Assembly: GCA_963575745.1 (NCBI GenBank)
Contig: CAUYUJ010000763.1
Coordinates: 15,001 to 79,000 of the forward strand
DNA: 64,000 nt
Direction of reading: 5' to 3'
From: Prorocentrum cordatum
Lineage: Eukaryota > Sar > Dinophyceae > Prorocentrales > Prorocentraceae
A program made the position numbers and the translations under genes. Within the stretch, counting starts at the first letter, position 1; the number at the start of each line of letters is the position of its first letter. Shown here piece by piece: positions 39,996 through 50,424 of this stretch. Under the pieces are notes generated by a model. That model searched no databases, was not told where the DNA came from, and worked only from the letters and a program-made list of their open reading frames with translations.

Positions 39996-40175
39996 AGGGG
40001 AACGAGCAACGACAGAAACAGAAAAGCTCGAAGGTCCGCGCGGATTTCTCGGATCGGCGCTGGGGTTCCCTGGCAGCGCCTCTGGCGCCACCCTTGGCGC
40101 GGGTAGTCCAGCGCGGATACGAGAAATCCGCGCGGACGTCCGAGTTGTTATGTTTATGTTGTTTTCGTTCCCCTA
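39996..40175. mobile_element. family D foldback element, complete copy (D-c)
   Basis: The best-preserved copy. The left end starts GGGGAACGAGCAACGACAGA and the right end closes TGTTGTTTTCGTTCCCCT, so both termini give GGGGAACGA. Inner arms share GGTCCGCGCGGATTTCTCG and its complement, around a GGCAGCGCC/GGCGCC core. About 180 bp, non-coding, and it would fold into one long hairpin. No target-site duplication evident. Confidence 0.8.
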
Positions 40176-40185
40176 GTCGGGTATC

Positions 40186-40220
40186 GGAGAGCCTTCCGTG
40201 AACGTGATTGTCGTCGCCCG
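40186..40220 (+). repeat. family I boundary sequence (copy 1)
   Basis: GAGAGCCTTCCGTGAACGTG, then ATTGTCGTCGCC. Related copies at 42134 and 42512; a microsatellite lies close downstream each time, here (GTC)n at 40274-40305. Confidence 0.65.
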
Positions 40221-40439
40221 TCATCGGATCAGGAGGTTCTCAAGCATTTCGGACGAGCCCCCTCATGCGACCACGACGTCGTCGTCGTCGTCGTCGTCGT
40301 CGTGGATGTCGGCATCGTTGCCCTCGTCGCCCTCTGGTTCGGCCGGCCCGCGCGCGGGCTCGGCCGCGGCGGACTGGGAGGCGGGAGGAGAGGACGAAAA
40401 GGAATGGGAAGAGGGTGATGAGGAGGAGGCGGAGAGCTT

Positions 40440-41060
40440 AGAGCATAGCCTCCCCTAAGCTATCCCCAAGCCTCTGGGCCGTCTTGGGGCGATCCTTGAA
40501 GCCTCTGGGGCCGTCTCGCTGCGATCCCGGTGGCCGCCAGAGCCGTCTTGGGCCGCTCTTGCCCGGAAAAGGGGGGGGGGCCCCAAACGACCGGCTCGAA
40601 AACACCAGGGACAGCCGTGCTTCTGGCCTCCTCCCAGAGCTCTTCTGGCGCGGCTTCGGGGCCTCGGTAGCGGTCTCGAGGCCGTAGTGGGCCGTCTGGG
40701 AGCGGCCTTGGGCCGTCTCTCGTGGCCTCCCGGGTGCCCTCGGGCCCCTCTCGGGCCTTTCCCCGTGGGCAGTCTGGGGACGGGGCACGGCACCCAGACA
40801 GCGGAGCAGTTCGCCGAGGAGGGCCCCAGAGAAGTGGGGGGGGCGGGAAGGAAGGAATGCGGGGGGAGGCCGAGGCACGGGAAGGGCAGGAGGAGGCACG
40901 GTGAGAAGCATCCGAATCAGTCCTGGGTGCGTCTTGGGGAGCTCTCGGGGAACTCCTGGGGCGCTCTCGGAGCTCCCTTGGGCCGGACGTGGTGGCCCCT
41001 TCGGACGCCTCAGAGGCTTGGCACCCCCACGGAGGAGCCAGGGGCCTGTGTTTCAGAGCT
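40440..41060. repeat. GGCCGTCTTGGG / CTCTCGGG minisatellite-like DNA
   Basis: Degenerate CTTGG-type repeat (GCCGTCTTGGGGCGATC, GCCTCTGGGGCCGTCT) related to family B interiors. ORFs are not supported as genes. Confidence 0.65.
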
Positions 41061-42130
41061 CGTTTCGATTCCTCCGATTCGATTCGATTCGACTTCGATG
41101 GCTTCCGATTCCGATTCGATTCGGCTCGGGATTCCGATTTGGGCTCCGATTTTTCAGTGGAGGCATCCTAAGCCTGCCGATGTCCGCCGAGTCGACTTTC
41201 CCCCATTCGGCTGCCGATCTCCGCCGGTCCGATTCGTGTCGATCGCCGAGCCGACTCGTCGCTTCGAGTCTGGGCCTCCCTGGGGTTGGGGGCCCCCCCG
41301 CGCGGCCTTTGCCCTCTGCCAGGGCCCCCGTGCGCCCCCCTGTGCTTCCAGGCTGCGCTCCGAGCGAGCCCCAAAAGGGTCAGGAATCATCGCATTTCAG
41401 TCGGTTTTTCAATGCTTTTCCAGTGGTCGCCTGCTCCGCTGCGTCACAGCCCGTTCGCCCCACTGTGCTTCCAGGCTGCGCTCAGAGCGAGCCCCAAGAG
41501 TCAGGAATCATTGCTCGGGAGTGGACAGACCTCCTACCCTGACACGTCGATTCAGGAATTGGCCGTTTTCGGTTGGCGAGAGGGCGTCCCGGCCGTCATT
41601 TGTGCGGGTCCAGGTCCGTCGGTTTCGGTCCCAGGCCGTTTTCACTAAAGGGAGGTTTACTAAAGGGAGGTTTGTCCACCGCCGAATTGCATTTCAGCCG
41701 GTGTTTCAATGCTTTTCCAGTGATCGCCTGCTCCGCTGCGCCACATCTGGAGACGCCACAGGAGGCGTCCAAGAGGGCTCCAGGATTCTCCGAGAGAGCG
41801 CCAAGACGGAGCAAGAGGCGCCCAAAATCGCTCCAGAGGCCCCACGACGGCCCCTACAAATGAGCTTGGACAAGCCGCACAAGCCCTGAATGAGCCCCAC
41901 AGGGCTCCAAACCGGCCGCATCACGCCCACCACCCTTGCTTCGAGACGGCCCGCGAAACTTTTCAAACGCCTAGAGGTGGCGCGAAGCCGGCCAAAGAGG
42001 CGACCAAGCTGGCCGAAGAGGCCTCAGACAGTTCCACAAACGAGCCACACCCCCGATGCCATTCAGGAGGCCGAGGGGCCCCAAGACGGAGAAGGCCTCC
42101 ACGCAGCCATAACACGGCCGCAGGACACCA
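41061..42130. repeat. dispersed and local direct repeats, no gene
   Basis: GATTCGATTCGG block (41060-41270, cf. 32001). CTGTGCTTCCAGGCTGCGCT occurs twice (41340, 41463), and TTTCAATGCTTTTCCAGTG with TCGCCTGCTCCGCTGCG occurs twice (41405, 41704). GGGAGGTTTACTAAA is duplicated at 41650. Part of this looks like a partial segmental duplication. Confidence 0.65.
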
Positions 42131-42133
42131 TGT

Positions 42134-42770
42134 TCCTGGAGAGCCTTCCGGGAACGTGACTGTCGCCGCAATTCCGAGGAGGAAAAGGACCAGGAGGAAG
42201 AGGATGAGAAGAGAAGGATCGGGAGAGACAGAGGACGGAGGCAGAGATGGGGATGAAGATGAGGAGGACAAAAAGGAGGAGGAGGAGGAGGAGGAGGAAG
42301 AGGAGGAAGGAAGGATGAGGAGGAGGACAAGTTTGAGGAAGAGGCGGACACGGAGGAGGAGGGCGGATAGAAATAAGGAGGCCGAGGACGAGGATGAAAG
42401 CGTAACCCGTACTGAGCGGGTGCTCCGTCCCTCTTTCTTTCCCAATTTTCCCACAAAAGAAAGCGAGGAGGTTTCGAAAAGGCCCCCAACCCAGCCCAAA
42501 CTGCCTGTTCCCGGACAGCCTTCCTTGAACATGTTTGTCGTCGCCATTCGGAGCTTGAGGATGATGAGGAGGAGGCTGATGATGAGGATGAGGAGGAGAA
42601 GGAGTAGGAGGAGGACGAGGAGAAGGAAGAGGATGAGGACGAGGAGTGGGAAGGAAAGGTGCGAAGGCAGAGGATAAGGATGAGGGTACCGAGGAGGAGG
42701 AGGAGGAGGAGGAGGAGGAGGAGGAGGAGGAGGGGGAGAAGGAGGAGGAGGAGGAGACAAACGTGGGAGG
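42134..42770. repeat. two family I boundaries with (AGG)n / GAGGAT arrays
   Basis: Family I sequence at 42134-42170 and 42512-42548 (GCCTTCCTTGAACATG), each followed by purine-rich AGG/GAT repeat (42172-42400 and 42555-42770). Between them is about 110 bp of non-repeat DNA. Confidence 0.8.
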
Positions 42771-43827
42771 CAAGATGAGTCCCTACTCCTCCGCTGATCA
42801 AGCCCTCGCCTCGTTTTTCGTTCCCTCCCTTTTCGCCTCTCATGTAGTCTTGTTTCCTTCCTTCCCTACTTCTCTCCCTCCCCGTTCCTTCTCTGGATCC
42901 CTCCCTCCCTCCACCCCTCACGCGACGCCACCGACGATGCCGACGCAGCTGACGCCGTCGAACAAGACTGCACTGTCGCTTCGCGCCATGCACCTACGTC
43001 ACTGAAATTTGGGATGCAGGCGGAAGGGCAGGAAGGTACAACTTAAACGTTAGCGAAAGCTATTTGTTGTGTTTTCCGACGTCGCCGCGATAGTCATGTT
43101 ATCCGCAATCCGTCCCTCATGGTTCTTCGTCCTCTTCTTCATTATTGCCCTATCCTGCGACTTCGTCCCCATACTCCTTAGCTCTTTTTGAAGAAGTTCC
43201 TCCTTGGAGAACCTTTTGGAGGGTTCAAGTTTGTAAGGGATTCTTGGGGCCTTCTGGAGGCCTCCTGGGCGCCTCCTGGGGGTCTTAGGGGGCTTCCTGG
43301 GGCCACCCTGGATCCAACCGTGGTCTCCCTGAACGACCCGGTCACAATTCGGAATAGTTCGGTGGGCGTCCTGGGGCCATTTTAGGCCGTCATGGAGCCC
43401 CAGTCGGGCCGTTCTGGGACCTTGTTGGGTTGTCTTGGCGTTCTATTGGACTGCCTGGACGCCCTTCTGTGTAGTCTTTTGGCGAGTTTCTGGCCTCGCG
43501 GGCGGTCTCTGACTCCAGGAAAACGGAAGAGCAGAGAATTCCCAAAGTCATGTATAAATGTATGTTTCGACAGCGTTTTGGGGGTCCTCTTTGGGTCGTC
43601 TTCGGGCGTCTGGTTGGTATCCGGGGCCTCTTGGGGCTCTTGCGGGGCCGTTCGGCCGCCCTCCTGACCGGTTCGGACCCGTTGCCTGAGCCAAACAGGG
43701 GCGCCCACGCCCAGGAGCCCCACGAAGTCTGGGGGACCTTTTGCAGGGCGTCCAGGTGGCCCCCAGGGCCAGTGATATGGGGTGTCCCGTCCTGGGGAGG
43801 GGATTTCCCCTCCCCCACCCTAGATTT
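42771..43827. other. no gene seen; CTTGGGGCC-type stretch 43235-43450
   Basis: CT-rich DNA, a short unique stretch, then GGCCTCCTGGGCGCCTCC-like degenerate repeat. ORFs on both strands are unremarkable. Confidence 0.5.
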
Positions 43828-43981
43828 CCGTCCGGCCTGTCCCTCAACAGAAGGAATATGCAAAAATAGTAAAAGAATAGTTTGGGGTTGATTTTTAGAG
43901 TATTTGTTGCCGGCTTGAGTATCTTTGAGGTATTTTTGATTCTTCGCCCCAAATCCCCCTGTAGGAGGACATGCCCTACCT
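43828..43981. mobile_element. family F small inverted-repeat element, diverged copy (F1)
   Basis: Left GGCCTGTCCCTCAACAG, AT-rich core of about 110 bp, right CCCCCTGTAGGAGGACATGC. A diverged relative of the cleaner copy at 46810. Confidence 0.6.
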
Positions 43982-44255
43982 GACCCTGGACGGTAGAAAT
44001 GTAGAAAGGGAAGCATGTGTATCATATCATATGGAAGGGAAATCCCGGGGAGGCTTGTCCAAGGGGATTGTTCAGGAGGGTTGTCCGGATTCCCGCGGGG
44101 CTGTCCAAGGGGTTATCTGGGGTATAGGGCCTCCTGTCGTCATGAAGCAGCGTGGGTCATCCGCGGTGTCCAGGGGGGGCTGTCCGTGATTTTTTTCGGG
44201 GATTGGATGATTCTTCCATTGAGCATAGCATGTATATTATATGCATGTGTCTGTC

Positions 44256-44300
44256 TATGTGTGTATATATATATATATATGTATATATGTGCGCTTGCAC
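44256..44300. repeat. (TA)n/(TATG)n
   Basis: Short TATATA run with TGTGTA flanks. Confidence 0.85.
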
Positions 44301-44906
44301 AAACAATTCCCTTGCCTTGGCCCCTGGCTCAACGCATCCCTCGGGCCAAGGGCTAAGCCATGACCGAGCTCCTTTCTGCTCCGGCCGGCCTGGCAGGCCC
44401 GGCCCGGCACCACAGCGCATCCGCGTCGAGCCGCCTGGTCGCCTGGAGCGCCTGTCTGAGCCCCCCCCCACCAAAGCAGGGAGATCATATACTCAGACGA
44501 GGAAAAGGCACCCATCACCCATACCTCTACCCTTCCCTCGTTTTCCCCCTTTGGGGCCTCCTCGGAAGCCCTCGTCGCCACCGCTGGATTCGCCTCGAAA
44601 TCCTAGTCAGAACGCACCCCGGGAGAGGTCTGGGGAGTAGCGGTATCGGTACCTCTTGATTTCCCATATACACGCGCATACTGGAGAGCCAGGCGGGAGA
44701 AGAATCATTGTCCCAGAGATGTCGATGTGAGGATGCCTGGATCGCCTGAGGCGTCCTCCCCAGAAGAGCTGCGATAGGAGTTCTGGAGGGGATAACAGAG
44801 TCCAGCCTCCCCGCCTACTGTTTCAATTTGAAACCACATCCAATCCCGTGGATGCAGTGATACAAGGGGAAGGGGTCTGGGGGCTTTATTATGTTGGTGT
44901 CGCGGT
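44301..44906. other. no gene seen
   Basis: GC-rich DNA. GGGGCCTCCTCGGAAGCCCT followed by CGTCGCCACC (44552) has a diverged match at 56440-56480. Confidence 0.45.
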
Positions 44907-45545
44907 TACTCCTCCTCCTCCTTCTCCTCTTCCTCTTTCCTCATCCTCCTCATCCTCCTTCTCCTCCTTATCCTCCTCGTCCTCGTTCTCATCCTCGGCC
45001 TCATCCTCATCCCCATCCTCCCTCTCCTCACACGCGTGTGTGTGTGTGTGTGTGTGTTGCTTGCTCTGTGCTCCGCTCCTTGGCCCGCGCCCCGCGGCCG
45101 CGCGCGCAGCTGCACCCCTCGCCGCTGCCGGGCTTCGGCGCCCTGGCGGGCCAGACTGCCGTGCGCTCCGTGGCCGCCGGCGTCTCCCACACGATATCCG
45201 AGAGCGGCCGCCGCCCGTCCCACGGCAGGCCAAGTCGCCCCCTCCTCCTCCTCCTCCTCCTCCTCCTCCTCCTCCTCCTCCTCCTCCTCCTCCACCCACC
45301 TCCCTCCTCCTCCTCCTCCTCCTCTTCCTCCTCCTCCTCCTCCTCCTCCTCCTCCTCCTCCTCCTCCTCCACTCCCTCCCCCTCCTCCTCCTCCTCCTCT
45401 CTCCTCCTCCTCCTCCTCCTCCTCCTCCTCCTCCTCTTCCACCTCCTCCTCCTCCTCCTCCCCCTCCTCCTCCTCCTCCTCCTCCTCCTTCTCCTTCTCC
45501 TCGTCCTCCTCATCCTCCTCCTCCTCCTCCTCCTCATCCTCCTCC
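44907..45545. repeat. (TCC)n blocks with (TG)n and an exon-like island
   Basis: TCC/TCA blocks at 44907-45028 and 45238-45545, with (GT)n at 45036-45056. The island at 45060-45235 is described separately. Confidence 0.9.
45110..45195 (+). CDS. possible RCC1-repeat-like exon
   Basis: Between two (TCC)n tracts the frame reads LHPSPLPGFGALAGQ, then TAVRSVAAGVSHT. The pattern V-x-x-V-A-A-G-x-x-H-T is the signature strand of an RCC1 repeat. A CGCGCGCAG acceptor sits at its start and a GA-type donor (CACAC|GATATC) could close it. It covers only about one RCC1 blade, with no partner exon found, so it may be an isolated fragment or chance. Confidence 0.3.
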
Positions 45546-45595
45546 TCGGGTCGCCTACGGCCCACGGGGAAACCGTGCACTCAAGAGACAGGGGT

Positions 45596-45800
45596 CAATG
45601 CAAACGGGGGTCAGCCAGAGCGCCAGATCTTGCAGGATCCTGCAGGGCCAGGGTCGCATTGACCCGGGTTAGGGTGCAGGATCCTGCAGGATCTTGCGGG
45701 TTCCTTCGCATTGACCCGGGATTGGGTGCAGGATCTTATAGGATTCTGCAAGGCCTGACTGATCCGGGTTTGGATTGACCCGTATCAGAAGATCTCCAAA
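45596..45800 (+). repeat. family E dispersed repeat, copy E2
   Basis: GCAAACGGGGGTCAGCCAGA start, TGCAGGATCCTGCAGG units, repeated GCATTGACCCGGG and a GTTTGGATTGACCC end. Confidence 0.8.
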
Positions 45801-46375
45801 TTCAAGCAGTGGCGACGCGTCATCGCTTCCCTATATCGGGTATAGCCAGGAATCCAGATAAGAGGACCCGGCTAGTAGTAGAGCCCTGGAGCCCTTAAAT
45901 GGTCCAGGATCACTCAACCAGGTCTGCCGTAGTTGGTGTTTTTCGGGTGACGGCAGTTCCAGTTAGTGGAACGGGGCGGGGGGGGGCCTCCCAGAGTACA
46001 AATCACCTATACCAGGTCGCACTAAACTCAGTTCCGCCTACGCCCGATGAAGAGCCTTTTGAGGTCTGCACGACATGTGCTTTGCACCAGGCGTCAGTTC
46101 TCAGAACCTTGTTTTCGTTCTGAGAATATCGGGGGGGGGGTGAAGAACATGTCGTGGTAGGCATACAGGAATGCCCTGACGGTCGGTCCCTGCTCAAAGG
46201 ATCGGATCATTTTTTCAAGCCGGGCGTTTTCGTTATCTTTTTCGGGCCCCTGGATCCTCACAGATCGATCTGGCTCGGAAAATGACGCAGAAAGGTGGGG
46301 TCTATGTTTTGTTAGCGATGTTATGAGTTTCCAGCCACGTCGACGTAGCTGGCAAATTAGAACCTCGTAACCCAG
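45801..46375. other. no gene seen
   Basis: Unique DNA. The 74-aa frame at 45899-46123 has no recognisable feature. Confidence 0.45.
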
Positions 46376-46550
46376 GGAATGCAATCGGGGGACAGCCAGA
46401 GCGCCGCATCTTGCAGTATCATGCAACGCCTTTGCTGCACTGACCCTGGTCAGCGCGCAGGATCCCGCAGGAGCCTGCGGGATCTTGTAGGATCCCGCAA
46501 AGGCCGTCTGACCCTGGTTTGGGTTGACCCGGGCCAGGGTGGTAACTTGG
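46376..46550 (+). repeat. family E dispersed repeat, copy E3
   Basis: GCAATCGGGGGACAGCCAGA start, GCAGGATCCCGCAGGAGC in the middle and GTTTGGGTTGACCCGGG end. Confidence 0.8.
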
Positions 46551-46809
46551 CATCGCTCGGACGTGTGCATTTTTCCGTCGGCGAGGACCATCGGGGACCA
46601 TCCTGCGAAAAAAACGCGCACGAAACCGAAAAACAGCACAGGGAATGGTCGTCCGAGCCATGGCGAGGTAAGGGGGGGGGGCCTGAAGGGGGGGTGAAGA
46701 AAGAGGTCCTGAAGGGGCCACATGGGCTCATCCTGGGCCGCTGCTGGCTCCAAAAAAGGGACCCTCAACGGGCCCCTCGAGAGCTCATTTCTTCACCCCC
46801 CCACTAGGG

Positions 46810-46992
46810 TTATGTCGGGCCTGTCCCCCTACAGGGAGATTTTATACGAAAAATAAAAAATACCCCCAAAATAGTCCAAACATAGTATGGGATTATTTTT
46901 TGACTATTTTTCGACCTTTTTTTAGGCATTTTCAGGGTATGTTTTATTTTTCGTCGAAAATTCCCCCTGTATGGGGGACACGCCCGACATAA
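46810..46992. mobile_element. family F small inverted-repeat element (F2), 183 bp
   Basis: Terminal inverted repeat of about 27 bp: TTATGTCGGGC, C/G, TGTCCCCC, TACAGGG at both ends (46810-46836 and 46966-46992), around an AT-rich core of about 125 bp. It has the size and layout of a MITE. No clear target-site duplication by eye. Confidence 0.8.
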
Positions 46993-47035
46993 CACCAGGG
47001 TCACCCCCCTCTACCACCCGCCCGAGACAGGGGGG

Positions 47036-47225
47036 CCCATGCAAACGGGGGTCGGCCAGAGCGCCGCCTCCTGCAGGATCCTGCAGAGCTGGGGTGGCAC
47101 CCGCCCGGGTCGGCGCGCAGGATCCCGCAGGATCCTGCCGCAGGATCCTGCACGATCTCGAAGAATCCTGCAACGCTCACCGACCAGGGTTTGGACTGAC
47201 CCAGGTCAGCAGGTCCCCGAGGATC
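47036..47225 (+). repeat. family E dispersed repeat, copy E4
   Basis: GCAAACGGGGGTCGGCCAGA start, several GCAGGATCC(T/C)GC units, GTTTGGACTGACCCAGG and a GTCCCCGAGG end. It lies 43 bp from element F2. Confidence 0.8.
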
Positions 47226-48234
47226 GAGGATCATCTTGGGGCGGGTGTCAACGGTGGGGGAACTGATGGGGGGTGCAGAGTGGCGACCTGAAACAGCTCC
47301 TTTACATCCCCAGGCCGACAGTGTTTTCCTCGTGGACTAAACGTATGAGAACATCAATGGATCCAATTGGATCCCTTTTCGGGTGTGGGAGAGTTTCGTG
47401 GATTCTATTTCTGTGCTGCGCGGATCCAATTTCCTGTGTGTGAAAAACGATGGATCCATTTATTTTCCTGGAATACATACATAATAAATAAACATCCGGG
47501 ACCCAGGGGAAATGAAATCCGCGGAGCACCGCAAGTGAAGCATCGTGCTATCCCCGGAGCTGTGAATCTGCAGACGAATGATATGATTCTACGGGGGAGG
47601 GGGTCTTCCCAGGATGAAGAGGGGAAGGATGAGGGAAGAGGCAAGAGGAGGTGGGAGGAGAACAGAGGGGATCGGCGCGTCGCTTCCGACATGTGGGGCT
47701 CAAGAGGAAAATCTTTCGGCCTGCGTAAGTATGGAGCCAATAGGGATCCAAAAGGGGCCCTGAAGGGCTCCTTTAGGGCTCATACCTTCACCCGCCATTC
47801 ACGTCACCCCCCATTACCGATCGTCCGAATGATGGTAAGACTCAAGACTGCGCACAGACAGCCCCGCAGGTTGTTCCGGATGGCGTCACCAGGCCTCTCG
47901 AGCAGCATGTGGCGGTCTCAACTTCTTGGCGCCGCCTCCGGCTGCGCCCATGGGGCGGTCAGCGCCCCAGGGTTGGGGTGTTGCCACCGCGCTGGACTAC
48001 TCGTGGGAGTTGCTAAGGCCAGCCGGGACAGCCTTGGAAAGCTGTCTATGCGCAACCCGAAGCCTTCTCGATCAAGGACCCTCGTTTTCGAGGGTCGGGG
48101 ATCCAGGATCGAGGATGGGGAGGAAGGGTTCGCTGGGCATCAGAGGTTTTCTCGCCTCGAGGGTGCCTTCCAGCAGGCTGCGCCTCGTCGAGGGCATTCG
48201 TGGGGCGCCTGCATCGTCCCGAACGGCCAGAGGA
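47226..48234. other. no gene seen
   Basis: A palindromic GATCCAATTGGATCC (47360-47374), purine-rich DNA (47590-47670) and GC-rich unique DNA. ORFs of up to 323 aa run into (AGG)n repeat and show no domain. Confidence 0.5.
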
Positions 48235-48640
48235 GCAGGAGGAGAAGGAGGAGGAGGAGGAGGAGGAGGAGGAGGAGGAGGGAGAGGAGGAGAGGGAGGA
48301 GGAGGAGGAGGAGGAGGAGGAGGAGGCCAGAGTTATGACCTGAGAGCCACCAGGCGCCGAGGGGGGGGAGATCCGGGAGGGTCGAGAATCGGAGGGGGTC
48401 GTGGATCGAGGAGGGGTTCGAGGAGAGTCGATGATCGGGCAAGATCGAGGAGGGGGTCGAAGAGTTCGGAGAAGAACACAAAACACATAAACATAAACTT
48501 TGGGCGCTCCGCGCGGATTTCTCGGATCCGCGCTGGGAGCCCCCTGGCGGCGCCTCCAGCGCCGCCCCTGGCGCGTGGAGCGCGCGCCAGGGAGAGGGGC
48601 ACAGCGCGGATCCAGAAATCCGCGCGAGGAGGATGAGGAG
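48235..48640 (+). repeat. family D copy (D-d) with 5' flank; + member of an inverted pair
   Basis: (AGG)n, then GAGTTATGACCTGAGAGCCA, GGTCGAGAATCGGAGGGGGT and ACATAAACATAAACTTTGGG, then the D hairpin (GCGCGGATTTCTCGGATCC ... CGCGGATCCAGAAATCCGCG). An inverted copy is at 51795-52175. Confidence 0.85.
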
Positions 48641-48774
48641 AAGGAGGAGGAGGAGGAGGAGAGGAGGATGAGGAGACAGGAGAATGGGAGGAAGGAGGAA
48701 GAGGAGGACGAGGGAGGAGGAGGAGGAGGAGGATGAGAGGAGGGGGTGGAGGGGGATTGGGAGGGGGAGGGGCA
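48641..48774. repeat. (AGG)n/(GGAGAAG) purine tract
   Basis: Purine-rich repeat between D-d and the family G inverted copy. Confidence 0.85.
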
Positions 48775-48935
48775 AGCTAGGTGCGCTCGCGTCATATCTG
48801 ACGTCCTACCCCTCCCTCCCATCCCTTACCATGGCGCTGATTTTCTCTATCCGCGGACGCGTGTCGTAGCGGACTTGTGGCTCCGCGCGCGCGTGCGTAG
48901 TGGGTGGTGGTGCGCGTGCGTGCGTGCGTGCGTGC
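48775..48935 (-). repeat. family G dispersed repeat, inverted copy, ends at gap
   Basis: Inverse complement of 37490-37635: CAAGCTAGGTGCGCTCGCGT, GTCATATCTGACGTCCTACC, GTAGTGGGTGGTGG and (GTGC)n running into the N gap. Confidence 0.85.
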
Positions 48936-49035
48936 NNNNNNNNNNNNNNNNNNNNNNNNNNNNNNNNNNNNNNNNNNNNNNNNNNNNNNNNNNNNNNNNN
49001 NNNNNNNNNNNNNNNNNNNNNNNNNNNNNNNNNNN
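48936..49035. other. assembly gap (100 N)
   Basis: Exactly 100 N. Left flank is (GTGC)n and right flank CCTCC-rich, so simple repeat probably caused the break. Confidence 0.98.
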
Positions 49036-49265
49036 TTTCCCTCCTCCCTCCTCGCCCCCCCCTCTGTTCTTCCTTGTCTCTCGTACTCTCTCCCAGGTGG
49101 GCTCGAGAGGCTGCCCGACTGCATTGGAGGTCATCCGCACATGCACAAGCCTTCGGAGGCCCGCGCAGACTGTTGTTGGATCTGCTCGGCCCCCCTGTTG
49201 GCGTCCCCTTGGCCCCGGTGTCCGAGCCTCTGCTTCTATAGAAAGGGGAAAAACCAGGGGTCGAC

Positions 49266-49368
49266 CTAAGCGGTGTTTTGTCGATTTCGTTGGCCGTTTT
49301 CGTTCCGCTTTCGCTTTGCAGCAAGGGCGGATCGAAAACAGAACGAAAGCGAAGAACACCGTTTAGGC
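49266..49368. repeat. ~100-bp foldback (CCTAAGCGGTGTT ends)
   Basis: CCTAAGCGGTGTT at the left and AACACCGTTTAGG at the right. The middle again folds (CGTTTTCGTTCCGC against GCGGATCGAAAACAG). A short hairpin element. Confidence 0.7.
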
Positions 49369-49399
49369 CGATCCCTGCCACTGATTCTATGGAGGAGAA

Positions 49400-49881
49400 C
49401 AACTGCCCATCGCACGAGCCTTTTGAGGGCCTGGCCCCCTCGCGGCGCCTCCAGCGCCGCCCCTCGCTCGCTCTCCGCGCGCCACAGGTGGGGGGGGGGG
49501 GCCAGCGCCGGTCCAAAACAAATCCGCGCTGGCCCGCGCGCCAGTCCACGAAGCGACGACGACAGCGGCGAGGACGACGAAGAAAGGCGAGGACGACGAG
49601 AGCGACGAGAACGACAGGGACGAGGCCGAGGCCGATGTCCAGGAGGGCGACGGCGACGGCGACGGCGAGGGCGGCGAGGACGGCGACGAGCACGACGAGG
49701 ACGACAGAGAACGATGGGGGCGACGAGGACGATCCATGACTAGGAGGAGGAGGAGGAGGAGGAGGAGGAGGAAGAGGAGGAGGAGGAGGACGACGACGAC
49801 GACGGCGATCACGAGGGCGACGAGGACGATGAGGACGCCAATGACGACGAGGACGACGACGAGGTCCAGGTCCAGGTCGAG

Positions 49882-49943
<62 letters not shown>

Positions 49944-49960
49944 CGACGGCGGCGGCGGCG
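49400..49960. repeat. partial family D core, then (GAC)n and (AGG)n
   Basis: GCGGCGCCTCCAGCGCCGCC at 49442-49461 matches a D core. (GAC)n-like repeat runs 49552-49735, (AGG)n 49740-49790 and (GAC)n 49790-49955. Related (GAC)n continues to about 50165. Confidence 0.8.
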
Positions 49961-50272
49961 AGGTCCGGCCCAACCCCGCTGCCGCCGTGGCCACGGGATG
50001 ATGAGCCTCCAGATGAGTCCCCCGCCAAAGAAATCGAAGAAACTCGAACCCCAAACCTCGACGACGACCACGACGACGACGTCGTTGACGACGACGACGA
50101 GGACGACGACGAGGACGACAACGACCACGACGGCGATGAGGACGAGGTCGAGGTCGAGGACGACGCCCGCTGGGACGATGCGGAGGTCCGGGCGTCAGCA
50201 CCGCTGGGCACACGTCACCATCCGCTCTGGGAAGGCCTTGGCCCCGCTGTCCGACATCTACACCTTAGGCGA

Positions 50273-50424
50273 TGCTTAAGAAAACTTAAGTTTTCGGCCA
50301 GAGTCTCGATTATTCTTAACGTTTCAATGTAAATCTTAAGAGTTTAATAGAAACTGTAATAGAAATGTTGGGTTTTATTCAAGTTCTGAGACTATGAATT
50401 TCTTAACCCATGATTTCTTAAGCA
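50273..50424. mobile_element. candidate small inverted-repeat element (ATGCTTAAGAAA ends)
   Basis: ATGCTTAAGAAA at 50273-50284 and its exact inverse complement at 50413-50424 flank AT-rich DNA inside a GC-rich region. AACTTAAG and TTCTTAA repeats recur inside. One copy only. Confidence 0.5.
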
